A stretch of 64,000 nucleotides of DNA from an uncultured Acetobacteraceae bacterium (GCA_943912335.1 CALTUD010000001.1:162070-226069); one strand, 5' to 3'. Positions 45,101 to 53,839 are shown, numbered from the stretch's first letter. Made by a program: numbers and translations. Notes: generated by a model from the sequence alone, not told the origin.

Positions 45101-45777
45101 ACGACGGCGCATGGCAGGACGAGACCGAACTGTCGGAAGCCTTCCTGCGCCGCAAGGGGTTCGCCTACGGCGCCACCGGCGCACCGCGCCGTCATGACGC
45201 CCTTCTGTCGCACGTCCTGTCCGCTGTCGATGTCGCCTACCAGAATCTCGAATCGGTCGAACTCGGCGTCACCAGCCTCGACCATTATTTCGATACGCTC
45301 GGCGGCGTCACCCGTGCCGTGCGCGCCACGCGCGGCGACGATGCCGCCTCCGTCTATATCGGCGACCAGACGCGCGGCGACGGCGTGGTGCGCACCCTGG
45401 CCGAGCAGGTCGCGCTGGAAACGCGCACGCGCGCGCTGAACCCGAAATGGTTCGAGGCCCTGCTCGAACACGGCCATGAAGGCGTCCGCCATATCGAGGC
45501 GCATGTCACCAACATGCTCGGCTGGTCCGCCACCACGGGGCAGGTCGCTCCCTGGATCTATCAGTCCCTGTCCGAAACCTATGTGCTGGACGATGCCATG
45601 CGCGAGCGTCTGGCGGCACTGAACCCGACCGCCGCGCTGCGCATCGCCAACCGTTTGATCGAGGCGCATGAGCGTCGCTACTGGAGCCCGGATCCTTCGG
45701 TGATCGACCGTCTGCGACGCGCGGGCGAACAGATCGAGGACCGGCTCGAAGGATTGCCCATGGAGCACGCCGCATGA
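42175..45777 (+). CDS. bchH: Magnesium chelatase subunit H
   Basis: 1200 residues, the usual size of the porphyrin-binding CobN/BchH family. Visible blocks include MLFLDEHI, FGTHGALEFMPGKQ (a conserved His/Glu site region), NNPSEG and the C-terminal TNMLGWSATTGQVAPWIYQ. With BchI and BchD it inserts Mg2+ into protoporphyrin IX, the committed step. ATG start inside the end of bchB; 4-bp overlap with bchL. Confidence 0.97.
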   Translation: MRGDGPLPVAPVRVAIVTMDSHLSSAATRAEAMLRREMPGLELVVHAAAEWNSRPDSLQDCLRDIARADIVVATMLFLDEHIRAVLPALKARRANCDAMVCIMAAGEVVKLTRLGRFDMSAESSGAMALLRKLRGNRGKSGGAPSSGEKQMRMLRRLPQLLRFIPGTAQDARAYFLVMQYWLAGSDQNIAGMVRLLIGRYCTGTRQPPASFARLQAPVSHPDVGLYHPFLPQRMTETLSDLPKGSAAQGTVGLLLLRSYVLAGNAGHYDGVIAALEARGLRVIPAFAAGLDQRPAIERFFLRDGAPTVDAILSLTGFSLVGGPAYNDSDAASEILARLDVPYLAAHPVEFQSLEEWEKSAQGLGPVEAAMMIAIPELDGATGPICFGGRSQKAESRHDMTAHAERAATLAERIARLVALRRSARSHRRVAIVLFNFPPNSGAVGTAAFLSVFQSLHNTLQALAGAGYDVSPPPDVEALRRAIVEGNAAQYGTDANVAARIPADEHVRREPHLREIERCWGPAPGKQNSDGQTIQILGARFGNVFVGLQPAIGIEGDPMRLLFEGTFAPTHAFSAFYRFLREDFAADAVLHFGTHGALEFMPGKQCALSAACWPDRLIGDLPNLYLYACNNPSEGALAKRRGGATLISHLTPSLAQAGLYRGLLDLRASLDRWRALPPDAPAEQRALLHTLIQAQAASVEMAPAEPAWTDPEAALSRLVPALLELEQALIPHGLHVVGAPPDAEARAALLDAMPAADAETRARIDALLAEDTELPAILHALDGGFVRPAPGGDLARTPAVLPTGRNLHGFDPFRIPSAFAVADGRQQADRLLARHEASGASLPETVAMVLWGTDNLKSEGSPLSQVLWLLGAVPRHDSYGRLCGATLLPLAELGRPRIDVLVTLSGIFRDLLPMHTRLIAEACLLAAQADEPVERNYVRKHALAFMAEQGGSIEDAALRVFSNDDGAYGSNVNLLLDDGAWQDETELSEAFLRRKGFAYGATGAPRRHDALLSHVLSAVDVAYQNLESVELGVTSLDHYFDTLGGVTRAVRATRGDDAASVYIGDQTRGDGVVRTLAEQVALETRTRALNPKWFEALLEHGHEGVRHIEAHVTNMLGWSATTGQVAPWIYQSLSETYVLDDAMRERLAALNPTAALRIANRLIEAHERRYWSPDPSVIDRLRRAGEQIEDRLEGLPMEHAA

Positions 45778-46691
45778 CCGTCCTCGATCTCCCGGCCAAA
45801 CTCCGTGCCGCCTCTGCCTGCAACACCTGCGAGGACGGCGAAGGCAGCGTCCAGGTGCGTCTCGACACCGGCGCCCGAGTCGGCGCCGCCAAGGTGTTCG
45901 CGGTCTACGGCAAGGGCGGCATCGGCAAGAGCACGACCTCGTCCAATCTTTCCGTCGCCTTCAGCAAACTCGGCAAGCGCGTGCTGCAGATCGGCTGCGA
46001 TCCCAAGCACGATTCCACCTTCACCCTCACCAAGCGCCTCGCTCCCACGGTGATCGACGCGCTGGAAGCGGTGGATTTCCACCCCGAGGAGCTGCGCGCG
46101 GAGGATTTCGTGTTTCCCGGCTATAACGGCGTGATGTGCGTCGAAGCCGGCGGTCCTCCGGCCGGTACCGGCTGCGGCGGCTACGTGGTCGGCCAGACCG
46201 TCAAGCTGCTGCGCGAACACCATCTTCTGGAAGAAACCGACGTCGTCATCTTCGACGTTCTCGGTGACGTGGTGTGCGGCGGGTTCGCCGCTCCCTTGCA
46301 GCATGCCGATCGCGCCCTCGTCGTCGCCGCCAACGATTTCGACTCCATCTTCGCGATGAACCGCATCGTCGCCGCCATCGCCGCCAAGTCCCGCAACTAC
46401 GACGTGCGTCTCGGCGGCGTCATCGTGAACCGGTCTGCCGACACCGACCAGGTCGCGCGCTACAACGATGCCACCGGCATGCGCACTCTGGCGCATTTCC
46501 CCGATCTCGACGCCATCCGCCGCTCCCGCCTCAGCAAATCCACCCTGTTCGAGATGCCGGACTCGCCCGAACTCGACGCGGTCCGTGCCGAATATCTCCG
46601 TTTGGCCCAGGCGCTTTGGGACGGCGTCGATCCGCTCCCGGCCGCGCCGATGAAGGATCGCGATATCTTCGATCTTCTGGGGTTCGAGTGA
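45774..46691 (+). CDS. bchL: Light-independent protochlorophyllide reductase iron protein
   Basis: 305 residues, NifH-like. Walker A YGKGGIGKSTTSSN (about residues 43-56), and the two cysteines that share a [4Fe-4S] cluster across the dimer, in PAGTGCGGY and DVVCGGFAAP. ATP-dependent electron donor to BchNB. A 40-residue N-terminal extension with a CNTCEDGE segment precedes the core, longer than in minimal homologues. Abuts bchM (stop and start share one base). Confidence 0.96.
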   Translation: MTVLDLPAKLRAASACNTCEDGEGSVQVRLDTGARVGAAKVFAVYGKGGIGKSTTSSNLSVAFSKLGKRVLQIGCDPKHDSTFTLTKRLAPTVIDALEAVDFHPEELRAEDFVFPGYNGVMCVEAGGPPAGTGCGGYVVGQTVKLLREHHLLEETDVVIFDVLGDVVCGGFAAPLQHADRALVVAANDFDSIFAMNRIVAAIAAKSRNYDVRLGGVIVNRSADTDQVARYNDATGMRTLAHFPDLDAIRRSRLSKSTLFEMPDSPELDAVRAEYLRLAQALWDGVDPLPAAPMKDRDIFDLLGFE

Positions 46692-47389
46692 TGAGCGCCG
46701 CCTACGCCGAACGCCGCGACACGCTGCATCGCTATTTCGACCGCACCGCAGCCGATGCCTGGGCGAAACTCACCTCCGACGCGCCGGTCGGCCGCATCCG
46801 TGCCACCGTGCGCGCCGGGCGCGACGCGATGCGTCAAACCCTGCTCGACTGGCTCCCGGCCGATCTGTCCGGTGCGCGCATTCTCGATGCCGGTTGCGGC
46901 ACGGGCGCGTTCAGCATCGAGGCCGCGCGGCGCGGTGCGGAGATGGTCGCGCTCGATCTCTCCGACACGCTGCTGCACACCGCACGCGAACGCCTCCCCG
47001 CCGATCTCGCCGGCCGCGTCCGGTTCGAGACCGGCGACATGCGCGACGCCGCCCGCTTCGGCAGCTTCGACCACGTCGTGGCGATGGACAGTCTGATCCA
47101 TTACCCGGCAGCCGAGATCGCCGCCGTGCTCGCCGCCTTCGCCCCCGTGATTCGCCGCTCGATGCTGTTTACCATCGCCCCGCGCACCCCCGCGCTCGCG
47201 GCGATGCATGCGGTCGGCCGCCTGTTCCCGCGCGGCGACCGCGCGCCCGCGATCGAGCCCGTATCCTGGCCGAACGTCGCCGCCCGCATCGATGCCGAAC
47301 CGGCTTTGTCGTGTTGGCATGCCGCGCGTCACGCCGCCATCTCCACCGGCTTCTACAAGAGCCACGCACGCGAGTTGGTGCGCGCATGA
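46691..47389 (+). CDS. bchM: Magnesium-protoporphyrin O-methyltransferase
   Basis: 232 residues. SAM-binding motif ILDAGCGTGAFSIEAARRGA, then VALDLSD and HVVAMDSLIHYP, and a BchM-type C-terminus ending near ISTGFYKSHARELVRA. It methylates the 13-propionate of Mg-protoporphyrin IX, making the substrate of AcsF. Overlaps lhaA by 4 bp. Confidence 0.95.
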   Translation: MSAAYAERRDTLHRYFDRTAADAWAKLTSDAPVGRIRATVRAGRDAMRQTLLDWLPADLSGARILDAGCGTGAFSIEAARRGAEMVALDLSDTLLHTARERLPADLAGRVRFETGDMRDAARFGSFDHVVAMDSLIHYPAAEIAAVLAAFAPVIRRSMLFTIAPRTPALAAMHAVGRLFPRGDRAPAIEPVSWPNVAARIDAEPALSCWHAARHAAISTGFYKSHARELVRA

Positions 47390-48816
47390 ACGGCGCGGTT
47401 CCGGTCCGGACCACGCGTTGGGGCGAATGGCTGCTGCCGTTCGCTAACGTATCCACGCCGGAACTGCCGCTGAACCGCATCCTGCGTTTGTCCCTGTTCC
47501 AGGTCTCCGTCGGCATGGCGCTGGTGCTGGTGATCGGCACGCTGAACCGGGTGATGATCGTGGAGCTCGGCGTTCCGGCCTGGCTGGTCGCGACCATGAT
47601 CTCCCTGCCGCTGGTGCTGGCGCCGCTGCGCGCGGTGATTGGCCACCGCTCCGACGAGCATCGTTCGCTTCTCGGCTGGCGCAGACTACCGTTTCTGTGG
47701 ATGGGCACGCTGCTGCAATTCGGCGGCTTCGCCATCATGCCGTTCGCGCTGATCGTGCTGTCCGGCGATGCGCCACGCGCGCCACACATCGTCGGTCCTG
47801 CTGCCTCCGGCCTCGCCTTCCTGCTCGTCGGCGCCGGGCTGCACACGGTGCAGACCACGGGCATGGCGCTGGCCACCGATCTTGCCCCGCCACGCGCCCG
47901 CACCAAGGTCGTTACGCTGCTCTGCGTCATGCTTCTGCTTGGCATGCTCGGCAGTGCGGTTCTGTTCGGCCGTCTGCTGTCGCCGTTCAGCGAGGTGAAG
48001 CTGATCCAGGTGATCCAGGGCGCCGCCGTTCTCACGCTCGCCCTGAATTTCATCGCCGTCTGGAAGCAGGAAGCGCGCGACCCGAACCGCACCACCGCAT
48101 CCGCGCCGCGCACCAGTTTTGCCGACGCCATGCGCGCTTTGTCGAACGGCGACCGTCCGGTCCGCCGCCTCGCCAGCGTCGCCCTCGGTACGATCGCGTT
48201 TTCCATGCAGGACGTGCTGTTGGAGCCCTATGGCGGTCAGGTGCTGCATCTGCCCGTCGCGATGACCACCGCCCTCACCGCCCTGCTCGCCGTGGGCGGT
48301 TTGCTTGGCTTCACCGTGTCCGCAGGCTGGCTGTCGCGTGGCGCCGACCGGTATCGCCTCGCCGCGATCGGCGTCCTGAACGGCCTGCTTGCCTTCATCC
48401 TGCTGATCTTCGCCGCTCCCGCCGCGTCCGGCGCCCTGTTCGCCGCCGGCACGCTGCTGATCGGCTTCGGCAGCGCCTGTTTTGAGGTCGGCACCCTCTC
48501 GGCTGCGATGGAACAAGCGCGCTCGGGCCGCGGCGGTCTCGCGCTCGGAACATGGGGCGCGGTGCAGGCCTTCGCCGCGGGTCTTGCCATTCTCGGCGGC
48601 GGGATCACGCATGATCTCGTCGGCGCGCTCGGCCGTTCCGGCCGCCTCGGCGCCACGCTGGCGGTGCCCTCGGTCGGCTACGGCGCCGTCTACGTCATCG
48701 AGATCGTTTTGTTGTTCGCGACCCTGGCAGCGATCGGACCGCTCGCCGCCGGGCCTCGTTTTCAGATACCCGCTTTCCCGGCCGCGTCCCGGCCCCTCGG
48801 AGGATCGCCCACGTGA
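47386..48816 (+). CDS. lhaA: LhaA, PucC-family light-harvesting 1 assembly protein
   Basis: 476 residues, 12 membrane helices of the PucC/LhaA MFS branch: TLNRVMIVELGVPAWLVATMISLPL, IGHRSDEHRSLLGWRRLPFLW, and QDVLLEPYGGQVLHL in the second half. Needed in purple bacteria for efficient LH1 assembly around the reaction centre. Position between bchM and puhA is the canonical one. ATG start in a 4-bp overlap; its end overlaps the GTG of puhA. Internal promoters for puhA are known in such genes but I cannot locate one here. Confidence 0.94.
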   Translation: MNGAVPVRTTRWGEWLLPFANVSTPELPLNRILRLSLFQVSVGMALVLVIGTLNRVMIVELGVPAWLVATMISLPLVLAPLRAVIGHRSDEHRSLLGWRRLPFLWMGTLLQFGGFAIMPFALIVLSGDAPRAPHIVGPAASGLAFLLVGAGLHTVQTTGMALATDLAPPRARTKVVTLLCVMLLLGMLGSAVLFGRLLSPFSEVKLIQVIQGAAVLTLALNFIAVWKQEARDPNRTTASAPRTSFADAMRALSNGDRPVRRLASVALGTIAFSMQDVLLEPYGGQVLHLPVAMTTALTALLAVGGLLGFTVSAGWLSRGADRYRLAAIGVLNGLLAFILLIFAAPAASGALFAAGTLLIGFGSACFEVGTLSAAMEQARSGRGGLALGTWGAVQAFAAGLAILGGGITHDLVGALGRSGRLGATLAVPSVGYGAVYVIEIVLLFATLAAIGPLAAGPRFQIPAFPAASRPLGGSPT

Positions 48817-49604
48817 GCGCCGCCATCACCGGATATGTCGACGTTGCCCAGATCGCCCTCTACATCTTCTGGGGCTTCTTTCTGGCGCTCGTGATCTACA
48901 TCCGACGCGAGGACAAGCGGGAAGGCTATCCGCTCGTGGGCGAGGGGCCGCAACGCTTCGTGCGCGGCGCCATCGAAGGCTTTCCACCCACACCCGCGCC
49001 GAAATTCTATCGCCGCAAGGAGGGCACGCTGGCCCCGGCCCCGCAGACCGTCCCGCCCGACGGTCCCGTGATCGGCGCGGTGCCGATGGAATCCCATCCC
49101 GGCGCGCCGCTGATCCCCACGGGCGATCCGCTGCGTGACGGCGTCGGTCCGGCCGCCTGGGCCATGCGCCGCGACATCCCGCTCCGCACCTGGCGCGGCC
49201 AGAACATCATGCGGCCGCTGCGCCTCGCCACCGAATACTCCGTGTCGCGCTTCTCCACCGATCCGCATGGCTGGCCGGTCGTGGGTCTCGACGGCATCGT
49301 CGCAGGCCACGTCGTCGATATCTGGATCGACGACGAGGAGAACGACACGCGCTATCTCGAGATCGCGCTCGTGTCCGCCATCGACGTCTCCGAACGCCGC
49401 GTGCTCGTGCCGCATCCGTTCGTGCGTTACGACCGCCGCCGCGAACGCGTCGTGGTGCGCGCCCTGCACGCCGCACAGTTCGCGCACGTGCCGGCACTGG
49501 CGAACCCGGATCAGGTGACCGCGCGCGAGGAAGATCGTCTGGTCGGCTATTACGGCGGCGGCATGCTGTACGGCACCCGCAACCGCATGGGGCCGCTGCT
49601 GTGA
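48813..49604 (+). CDS. puhA: Photosynthetic reaction centre H subunit
   Basis: 263 residues, GTG start. One N-terminal membrane helix (about 11-32: IALYIFWGFFLALVIYI) followed by REDKREGYPL and the cytoplasmic PRC-barrel domain with DPRD-like DPHGWPVVGLDG and DIWIDDEENDTRYLEI. It caps the L/M core (genes not in the window) and shapes proton delivery to QB. Ends over the GTG of puhB. Confidence 0.97.
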   Translation: MSAAITGYVDVAQIALYIFWGFFLALVIYIRREDKREGYPLVGEGPQRFVRGAIEGFPPTPAPKFYRRKEGTLAPAPQTVPPDGPVIGAVPMESHPGAPLIPTGDPLRDGVGPAAWAMRRDIPLRTWRGQNIMRPLRLATEYSVSRFSTDPHGWPVVGLDGIVAGHVVDIWIDDEENDTRYLEIALVSAIDVSERRVLVPHPFVRYDRRRERVVVRALHAAQFAHVPALANPDQVTAREEDRLVGYYGGGMLYGTRNRMGPLL

Positions 49605-50275
49605 TCGGCCGCACCAAGCGTCCGCTGGTCCGCCGGCGAGACGATCCGCTGGGCGGACTGCCGGCGCGCCTGCCTGAAGGCGAGCGCGTCCTGTGGCAGG
49701 GCCGGCCCGATGCGTCGCTGCTGGCGCTCCGCGCTCTGCATGTGCGCAAGATCGCCGTCTATCTCGCGATCATGCTCGCCTGGTTCACGATCAGCGACTT
49801 CTCCGTCGCGCACTGGCAGCGAACCGTTGCCGGCATTCTCTGCCTCGCACTGGCGGGTGCGGCGGCGATCGGCCTGCTCTGCGGGTTCGCCGTTCTCCTG
49901 TCGCGCAGCACGATCTACACGCTCACCGATCGCCGCGTGGTCCTGCGCTTCGGCGTCGCCCTCACCATGAGCGTCAACCTGCCCCTGGTACTGGTCGAGA
50001 ACGCCGATCTGCGCCGTGCGCCTGACGGCAGCGGCGACGTGATCCTGCGCATGAGCGGCCGTCAGACGCTCGGCTACGCGCTGCTCTGGCCACATGCGCG
50101 GCCCTGGCGCTTCTCCCGCCCGGAGCCGATGCTGCGCGCCGTGCGGGACGTGTCCGCCGTGGCTGCCCTGCTGTCCGAGGCCCTCGCGCACACCGTTCCG
50201 GAACGTGAGGCCTCCGTCGCATCTGGCGAAAGCGTGCTCGTCAAGACGCCGTCGCCCGTCATGGTGCCGGCATGA
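49601..50275 (+). CDS. puhB: Photosynthetic complex assembly protein PuhB
   Basis: 224 residues, GTG start. Begins LPEGERVLWQGRPDASLL, the typical PuhB opening, then two or three membrane helices and a bacterial PH-like region (TDRRVVLRFGVALTMSVNLPLVLVENADL). Required for normal reaction-centre assembly. Coupled to puhA and puhC by 4-bp overlaps. Confidence 0.93.
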   Translation: MIGRTKRPLVRRRDDPLGGLPARLPEGERVLWQGRPDASLLALRALHVRKIAVYLAIMLAWFTISDFSVAHWQRTVAGILCLALAGAAAIGLLCGFAVLLSRSTIYTLTDRRVVLRFGVALTMSVNLPLVLVENADLRRAPDGSGDVILRMSGRQTLGYALLWPHARPWRFSRPEPMLRAVRDVSAVAALLSEALAHTVPEREASVASGESVLVKTPSPVMVPA

Positions 50276-50733
50276 GCACTCGTGCCGCTCCGGCCGGGCT
50301 GCCGATCGGGCCGTTCCTGGCCGCGGCGGGCGTACTCTTCATCGTGGCGCTCGCTCTGTGCCTGCCGAAGAACCACGGCGCACTGATCCCCGTTTATATC
50401 GACAAGGCGCCAATCCTGTCCGCTCGCGCCTTGCGCTTCGACGAACACGCCGACGGCACGCTGGACGTCTTCGATGCCGCGAACGGCGCGTTGATCGAGA
50501 ACCTTCCGGTCGATCGCAACGGTTTCCTGCATGCGCTGGTGCACGGCCTCGGCGCCACACGCAGGCGTGCCCACGTGCCGCTCGCGCAATCCTACAGCCT
50601 GACCCTGTTCAAGGACGGAAGACTGGTGCTGGCCGATGCCGCCACGCACACCAGCATCGACATGGAAGGCTTCGGCCCGACCAACATGCACGGCGTCCTG
50701 GCGCTGCTCGCCGGGCAGGGATCTCGGCCGTGA
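50272..50733 (+). CDS. puhC: Photosynthetic complex assembly protein PuhC
   Basis: 153 residues: one N-terminal membrane helix (about 12-34) and a periplasmic domain with LRFDEHADGTLDVFDAANG, the family signature. Influences reaction centre/LH1 organisation. ATG start overlapping puhB; its stop overlaps the GTG of the next small gene. Confidence 0.92.
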   Translation: MSTRAAPAGLPIGPFLAAAGVLFIVALALCLPKNHGALIPVYIDKAPILSARALRFDEHADGTLDVFDAANGALIENLPVDRNGFLHALVHGLGATRRRAHVPLAQSYSLTLFKDGRLVLADAATHTSIDMEGFGPTNMHGVLALLAGQGSRP

Positions 50734-51035
50734 GCCGCACCCTGTCCGTTCGCTGCGCGGTGGAGATCGCGAAGACGCCGGAAACCTTTCACGCCTATGC
50801 GGTGCCGGAAGGCGTCGCCCTGCGTCCCGGCGATGCGGTTCTGGTGCACGACGCGCCGACCGAGATCGCGTTCGGAGAAACTCTCCGGCGCGATTGCCGC
50901 GCCACCGTGCGACGTGCCGGATGGCTGAAACGCGCCTGGACGCGCGCCACCTCGATCTTCCTCCTCACCAGCCTCTATGAGGTCGGCTTCGAACCGAAAC
51001 CGGCCCTTCCTGCCTGCGGGACCTCACGCCCATGA
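50730..51035 (+). CDS. Conserved small protein between puhC and acsF, function unknown
   Basis: 101 residues starting at GTG. Not visibly membrane-bound; contains a small beta-rich part (AVPEGVALRPGDAVLVHDAPTEI) and an RRDCRATVRRAGWLKRAW basic stretch, ending near LLTSLYEVGFEPKPAL. A protein of this size and pattern sits between puhC and acsF in many purple-bacterial clusters, so a role in reaction-centre assembly or in the cyclase is plausible but unproven. Overlaps both neighbours by 4 bp. Confidence 0.85.
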   Translation: MSRTLSVRCAVEIAKTPETFHAYAVPEGVALRPGDAVLVHDAPTEIAFGETLRRDCRATVRRAGWLKRAWTRATSIFLLTSLYEVGFEPKPALPACGTSRP

Positions 51036-52105
51036 ACGCCACCACACGCATCGTGCCCGAGGGAACGCCCAACGACGCCACGCGCAGCGCGCAGGAAAAC
51101 ACCGTCCTGTCGCCGCGTTTCTACACCACGGACTTTCCGGCCATGGACCGGATCGATGTCGGCGGCGTGCGCAGGGAGTGGGATGACCTGATCGCGGAAC
51201 TGCGTCGCGACGACAACCGTCACCACTTCCTGCGCGACGACTCCTTCGATCTCGACCTGTCCACCCTGCCGCCCGATCTGCGCGCCGAATTCCTCGACTT
51301 CCTGATCAGCTCGGTCACCGCCGAATTCTCCGGCTGCGTGCTTTATGCCGAGATCAAGAAGCGCATCACCAATCCCGACATTCGCGAGCTGTTCAGTCTG
51401 ATGGCCCGCGACGAGGCGCGTCATGCCGGGTTCATCAACGACACGCTCAAGGATTTCGGCGTCGGCGTCGATCTCGGCTTCCTCGCGCGGGAAAAGAAAT
51501 ACACCTTCTTCAAACCGAAATTCGTCTTCTACGCGACCTATCTGTCGGAGAAGATCGGCTACGCACGCTACATCTCCATCTTCCGTCAGCTCGAGCGGCA
51601 CCCGGAATACCGCTTTCATCCGATCTTCCGCTGGTTCGAGAAATGGTGCGGCGACGAATTCCGTCATGGCGAAGCCTTCGCACTGCTGATGCGCGCCGAT
51701 CCGAAACTCCTCCGTGGCCGCAACAGGCTCTGGATCCGCTTCTTCCTGCTGGCCGTGTTCGCCACCATGTACGTGCGCGATCATGCGCGGCCGGTATTCC
51801 ACGCCTCTCTCGGGCTCGACCCGACCGAATACGACATGCAGGTGTTCCGCATCACCACCGAGATCGCCCGGCAGGTGTTTCCGGTCTCGCTCCCGCTGGA
51901 CGATCCGCGCTTCGCCGCCGGCCTTGAAACGTTGCGCGGAATCACCGAGCGGATGCGTGCGTCGGCCGCACGTGGCGGCATCGCCGGCCGGGTCGCCAAG
52001 CTCCGGCTGATGCTTCAGGCCGGCCTCGCCTTCGCGCGGCTCTATGTTCTCCCGGTGCAGCGCAACCGGCTGCCGCGCACGGTGCGCTTGCAACCGGTCT
52101 GGTAG
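51032..52105 (+). CDS. acsF: Mg-protoporphyrin IX monomethyl ester oxidative cyclase
   Basis: 357 residues, ferritin-like di-iron protein. Two metal motifs are clear, ARDEARHAGF and CGDEFRHGEAF, plus the upstream SSVTAEFSGCVLYAEIKKR glutamates. It uses O2 to form ring E, which marks an aerobic phototroph; the oxygen-independent bchE is not in this window. Followed by the PuhE-COG0523 fusion gene after 12 bp with its own GGAGAG site. Start is the ATG overlapping the previous stop. Confidence 0.96.
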   Translation: MNATTRIVPEGTPNDATRSAQENTVLSPRFYTTDFPAMDRIDVGGVRREWDDLIAELRRDDNRHHFLRDDSFDLDLSTLPPDLRAEFLDFLISSVTAEFSGCVLYAEIKKRITNPDIRELFSLMARDEARHAGFINDTLKDFGVGVDLGFLAREKKYTFFKPKFVFYATYLSEKIGYARYISIFRQLERHPEYRFHPIFRWFEKWCGDEFRHGEAFALLMRADPKLLRGRNRLWIRFFLLAVFATMYVRDHARPVFHASLGLDPTEYDMQVFRITTEIARQVFPVSLPLDDPRFAAGLETLRGITERMRASAARGGIAGRVAKLRLMLQAGLAFARLYVLPVQRNRLPRTVRLQPVW

Positions 52106-52117
52106 GAAACGGAGAGC

Positions 52118-53839
52118 ATGACCACGCATCTCTGGCCCGTTCTGTTCGCCCTGTTCGTGTGGTGGTTCAGCACCGGCATCATCATGTTTCTCGACGGTCT
52201 ACCCAGACGGACCTTCAAATGGAGCATGATCGGCGCGACGGTGTTGCTGGCGACCTCGTTCTGGGGCCTGCACGCATCCAGCACCGATCTGTCCGTGCGC
52301 GGCGCCTATATCGCCTTCACCTGCGGCCTTCTCGCCTGGGGCTGGCAGGAAATCTCGTTCTACATGGGCTATGTCACCGGCCCGCGCAAAGATCCCTGCC
52401 CGGAAGGCTGCTCTGGCTGGCGTCATTTCGGCCACGCGATCCAGACCAGCCTGTGGCACGAACTGGCGATCATCGCCGCCGGCATCGCCGTGGTGCTTCT
52501 CACCCGTCACGGACAGAACCAGGTCGGCACATGGACCTTCATGGTGCTGTGGTGGATGCATCAGAGCGCCAAGCTCAACGTGTTCCTGGGCGTGCGCAAC
52601 CTGAACGAGGAATTCCTGCCGGAACATCTGCAATTCCTGCGCTCCTTCCTGCGCAAGAAGCCGATGAACCTGTTGTTCCCGGTCTCGGTCACGGTCTCCA
52701 CGGTGATCGCCGCCCATCTGGTGTCGCTGGCGATCCACAGCACCGATCCGTTCTCGCGCGCCGGATACGATTTCCTGTCGGCGATGATGGTTCTGGCGAT
52801 CCTGGAACATTGGTTGCTGGTGCTGCCGCTTCCGGCCGCATCGCTGTGGGGCTGGAGCCTGCGTTCGCGTGGCACGATCAAGCCGTTCGAGGTCGAGGTG
52901 GTCGCGGGCTTCCTCGGCGCCGGCAAGACCACCTTTCTCCGTAACGTGCTGTTCGGCCATTCCGAGCGCCCCACCGTGGTTCTGGTCAACGACTTCGCCG
53001 CCGTGGGCGTGGACGGTTCGCTTCTGCGCGAACGCGGCGCCGACGTGGTGGAACTGCCGAACGGCTGCATCTGCTGCTCGCTCAAATCCGATCTCGCTAC
53101 GCAGATCACCGCTCTCGTGCAGACATGGAAGCCGGAACGCGTGCTGATCGAGCCGAGCGGCGTCGCTGATGTCGCGGCGCTGATGGGCGTTCTCGGCCAG
53201 CCGGCATTGAAACGCCAGATCCGTACCCTGCGCGTTCTGTCCGTGATCGATGCAGGCGCGTTCCTCCGCGACTTCGCCCGCAGACGCGCCTTCTTCGAGG
53301 CGCAGGCGCGCGTCGCCGATGTTCTCGTGGTCAACAAGGCGGATCTGGTGTCCGACGCCGAGCGCGCGATGGTGGAAACCACCCTACGCGGGCTCAATCC
53401 CGCCGCGTCCATCGTTCCGGCCCGATACGGCATCCTTCTGCCCGGCTATGCGCTGCCGCGTGCGGCGCCGCGCGCCGCCGAAGCGGTAGAACACGCGCAC
53501 CACCACGATCATCACCACCACCACGATGGTGCGGCCGCCTTCCAGTCCTGCGTCGTGTCGCTCGACATCCCCTGCGATCCCGAGCGCGTGCGCGCGGTTC
53601 TCGCACGCGCCGCCGAGGGCGCGTTCGGGCGGGTGGAACGTCTCAAGGGCATCGCCCGCACGCGGGTCGGCTGGATGCGATTCGATCTGGCCGGCGGCGT
53701 ACCGTCGATGGAAGCCTTTGCCGCCGACGAGACCGAAGTGCCGCGCGTGATCGCCATCGGCGCCGATCTCGACGACGCCGCCCTGGCCGCGGCCTTCGCC
53801 GATTGCGCGCAGCACACGCGTCTCCCGGCGCCGGTATGA
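52118..53839 (+). CDS. puhE: PuhE (DUF3623) fused to a COG0523/CobW-type metal-handling GTPase
   Basis: 573 residues in one uninterrupted frame. Residues 1-255 are PuhE, a seven-helix membrane protein of reaction-centre assembly (VWWFSTGIIMFLDGLPR, NVFLGVRNLNEEFLPEHL). Residues about 258-573 are a complete COG0523 GTPase: Walker A GFLGAGKTT (264-272), the metal-binding CxCC in NGCICCS (Cys317/319/320), EPSG (345-348), NKAD (406-409), a histidine-rich loop HAHHHDHHHHHD (459-470) and a CobW C-terminal domain. COG0523 proteins deliver zinc, cobalt, iron or nitrile hydratase metals. Here the domain would be tethered to the cytoplasmic membrane face. Gene lies between the di-iron cyclase acsF and the Mg-chelatase bchI; overlaps bchI by 4 bp. 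Confidence 0.92.
   Translation: MTTHLWPVLFALFVWWFSTGIIMFLDGLPRRTFKWSMIGATVLLATSFWGLHASSTDLSVRGAYIAFTCGLLAWGWQEISFYMGYVTGPRKDPCPEGCSGWRHFGHAIQTSLWHELAIIAAGIAVVLLTRHGQNQVGTWTFMVLWWMHQSAKLNVFLGVRNLNEEFLPEHLQFLRSFLRKKPMNLLFPVSVTVSTVIAAHLVSLAIHSTDPFSRAGYDFLSAMMVLAILEHWLLVLPLPAASLWGWSLRSRGTIKPFEVEVVAGFLGAGKTTFLRNVLFGHSERPTVVLVNDFAAVGVDGSLLRERGADVVELPNGCICCSLKSDLATQITALVQTWKPERVLIEPSGVADVAALMGVLGQPALKRQIRTLRVLSVIDAGAFLRDFARRRAFFEAQARVADVLVVNKADLVSDAERAMVETTLRGLNPAASIVPARYGILLPGYALPRAAPRAAEAVEHAHHHDHHHHHDGAAAFQSCVVSLDIPCDPERVRAVLARAAEGAFGRVERLKGIARTRVGWMRFDLAGGVPSMEAFAADETEVPRVIAIGADLDDAALAAAFADCAQHTRLPAPV

Noticed and set aside
41989..45768. Very long open frame (1259 codons) on the minus strand opposite bchH
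   Set aside because: It mirrors bchH codon structure in GC-rich DNA, has Arg/Gln/Gly/His-rich low-complexity sequence, no domain and no ribosome site; bchH on the other strand is certain.
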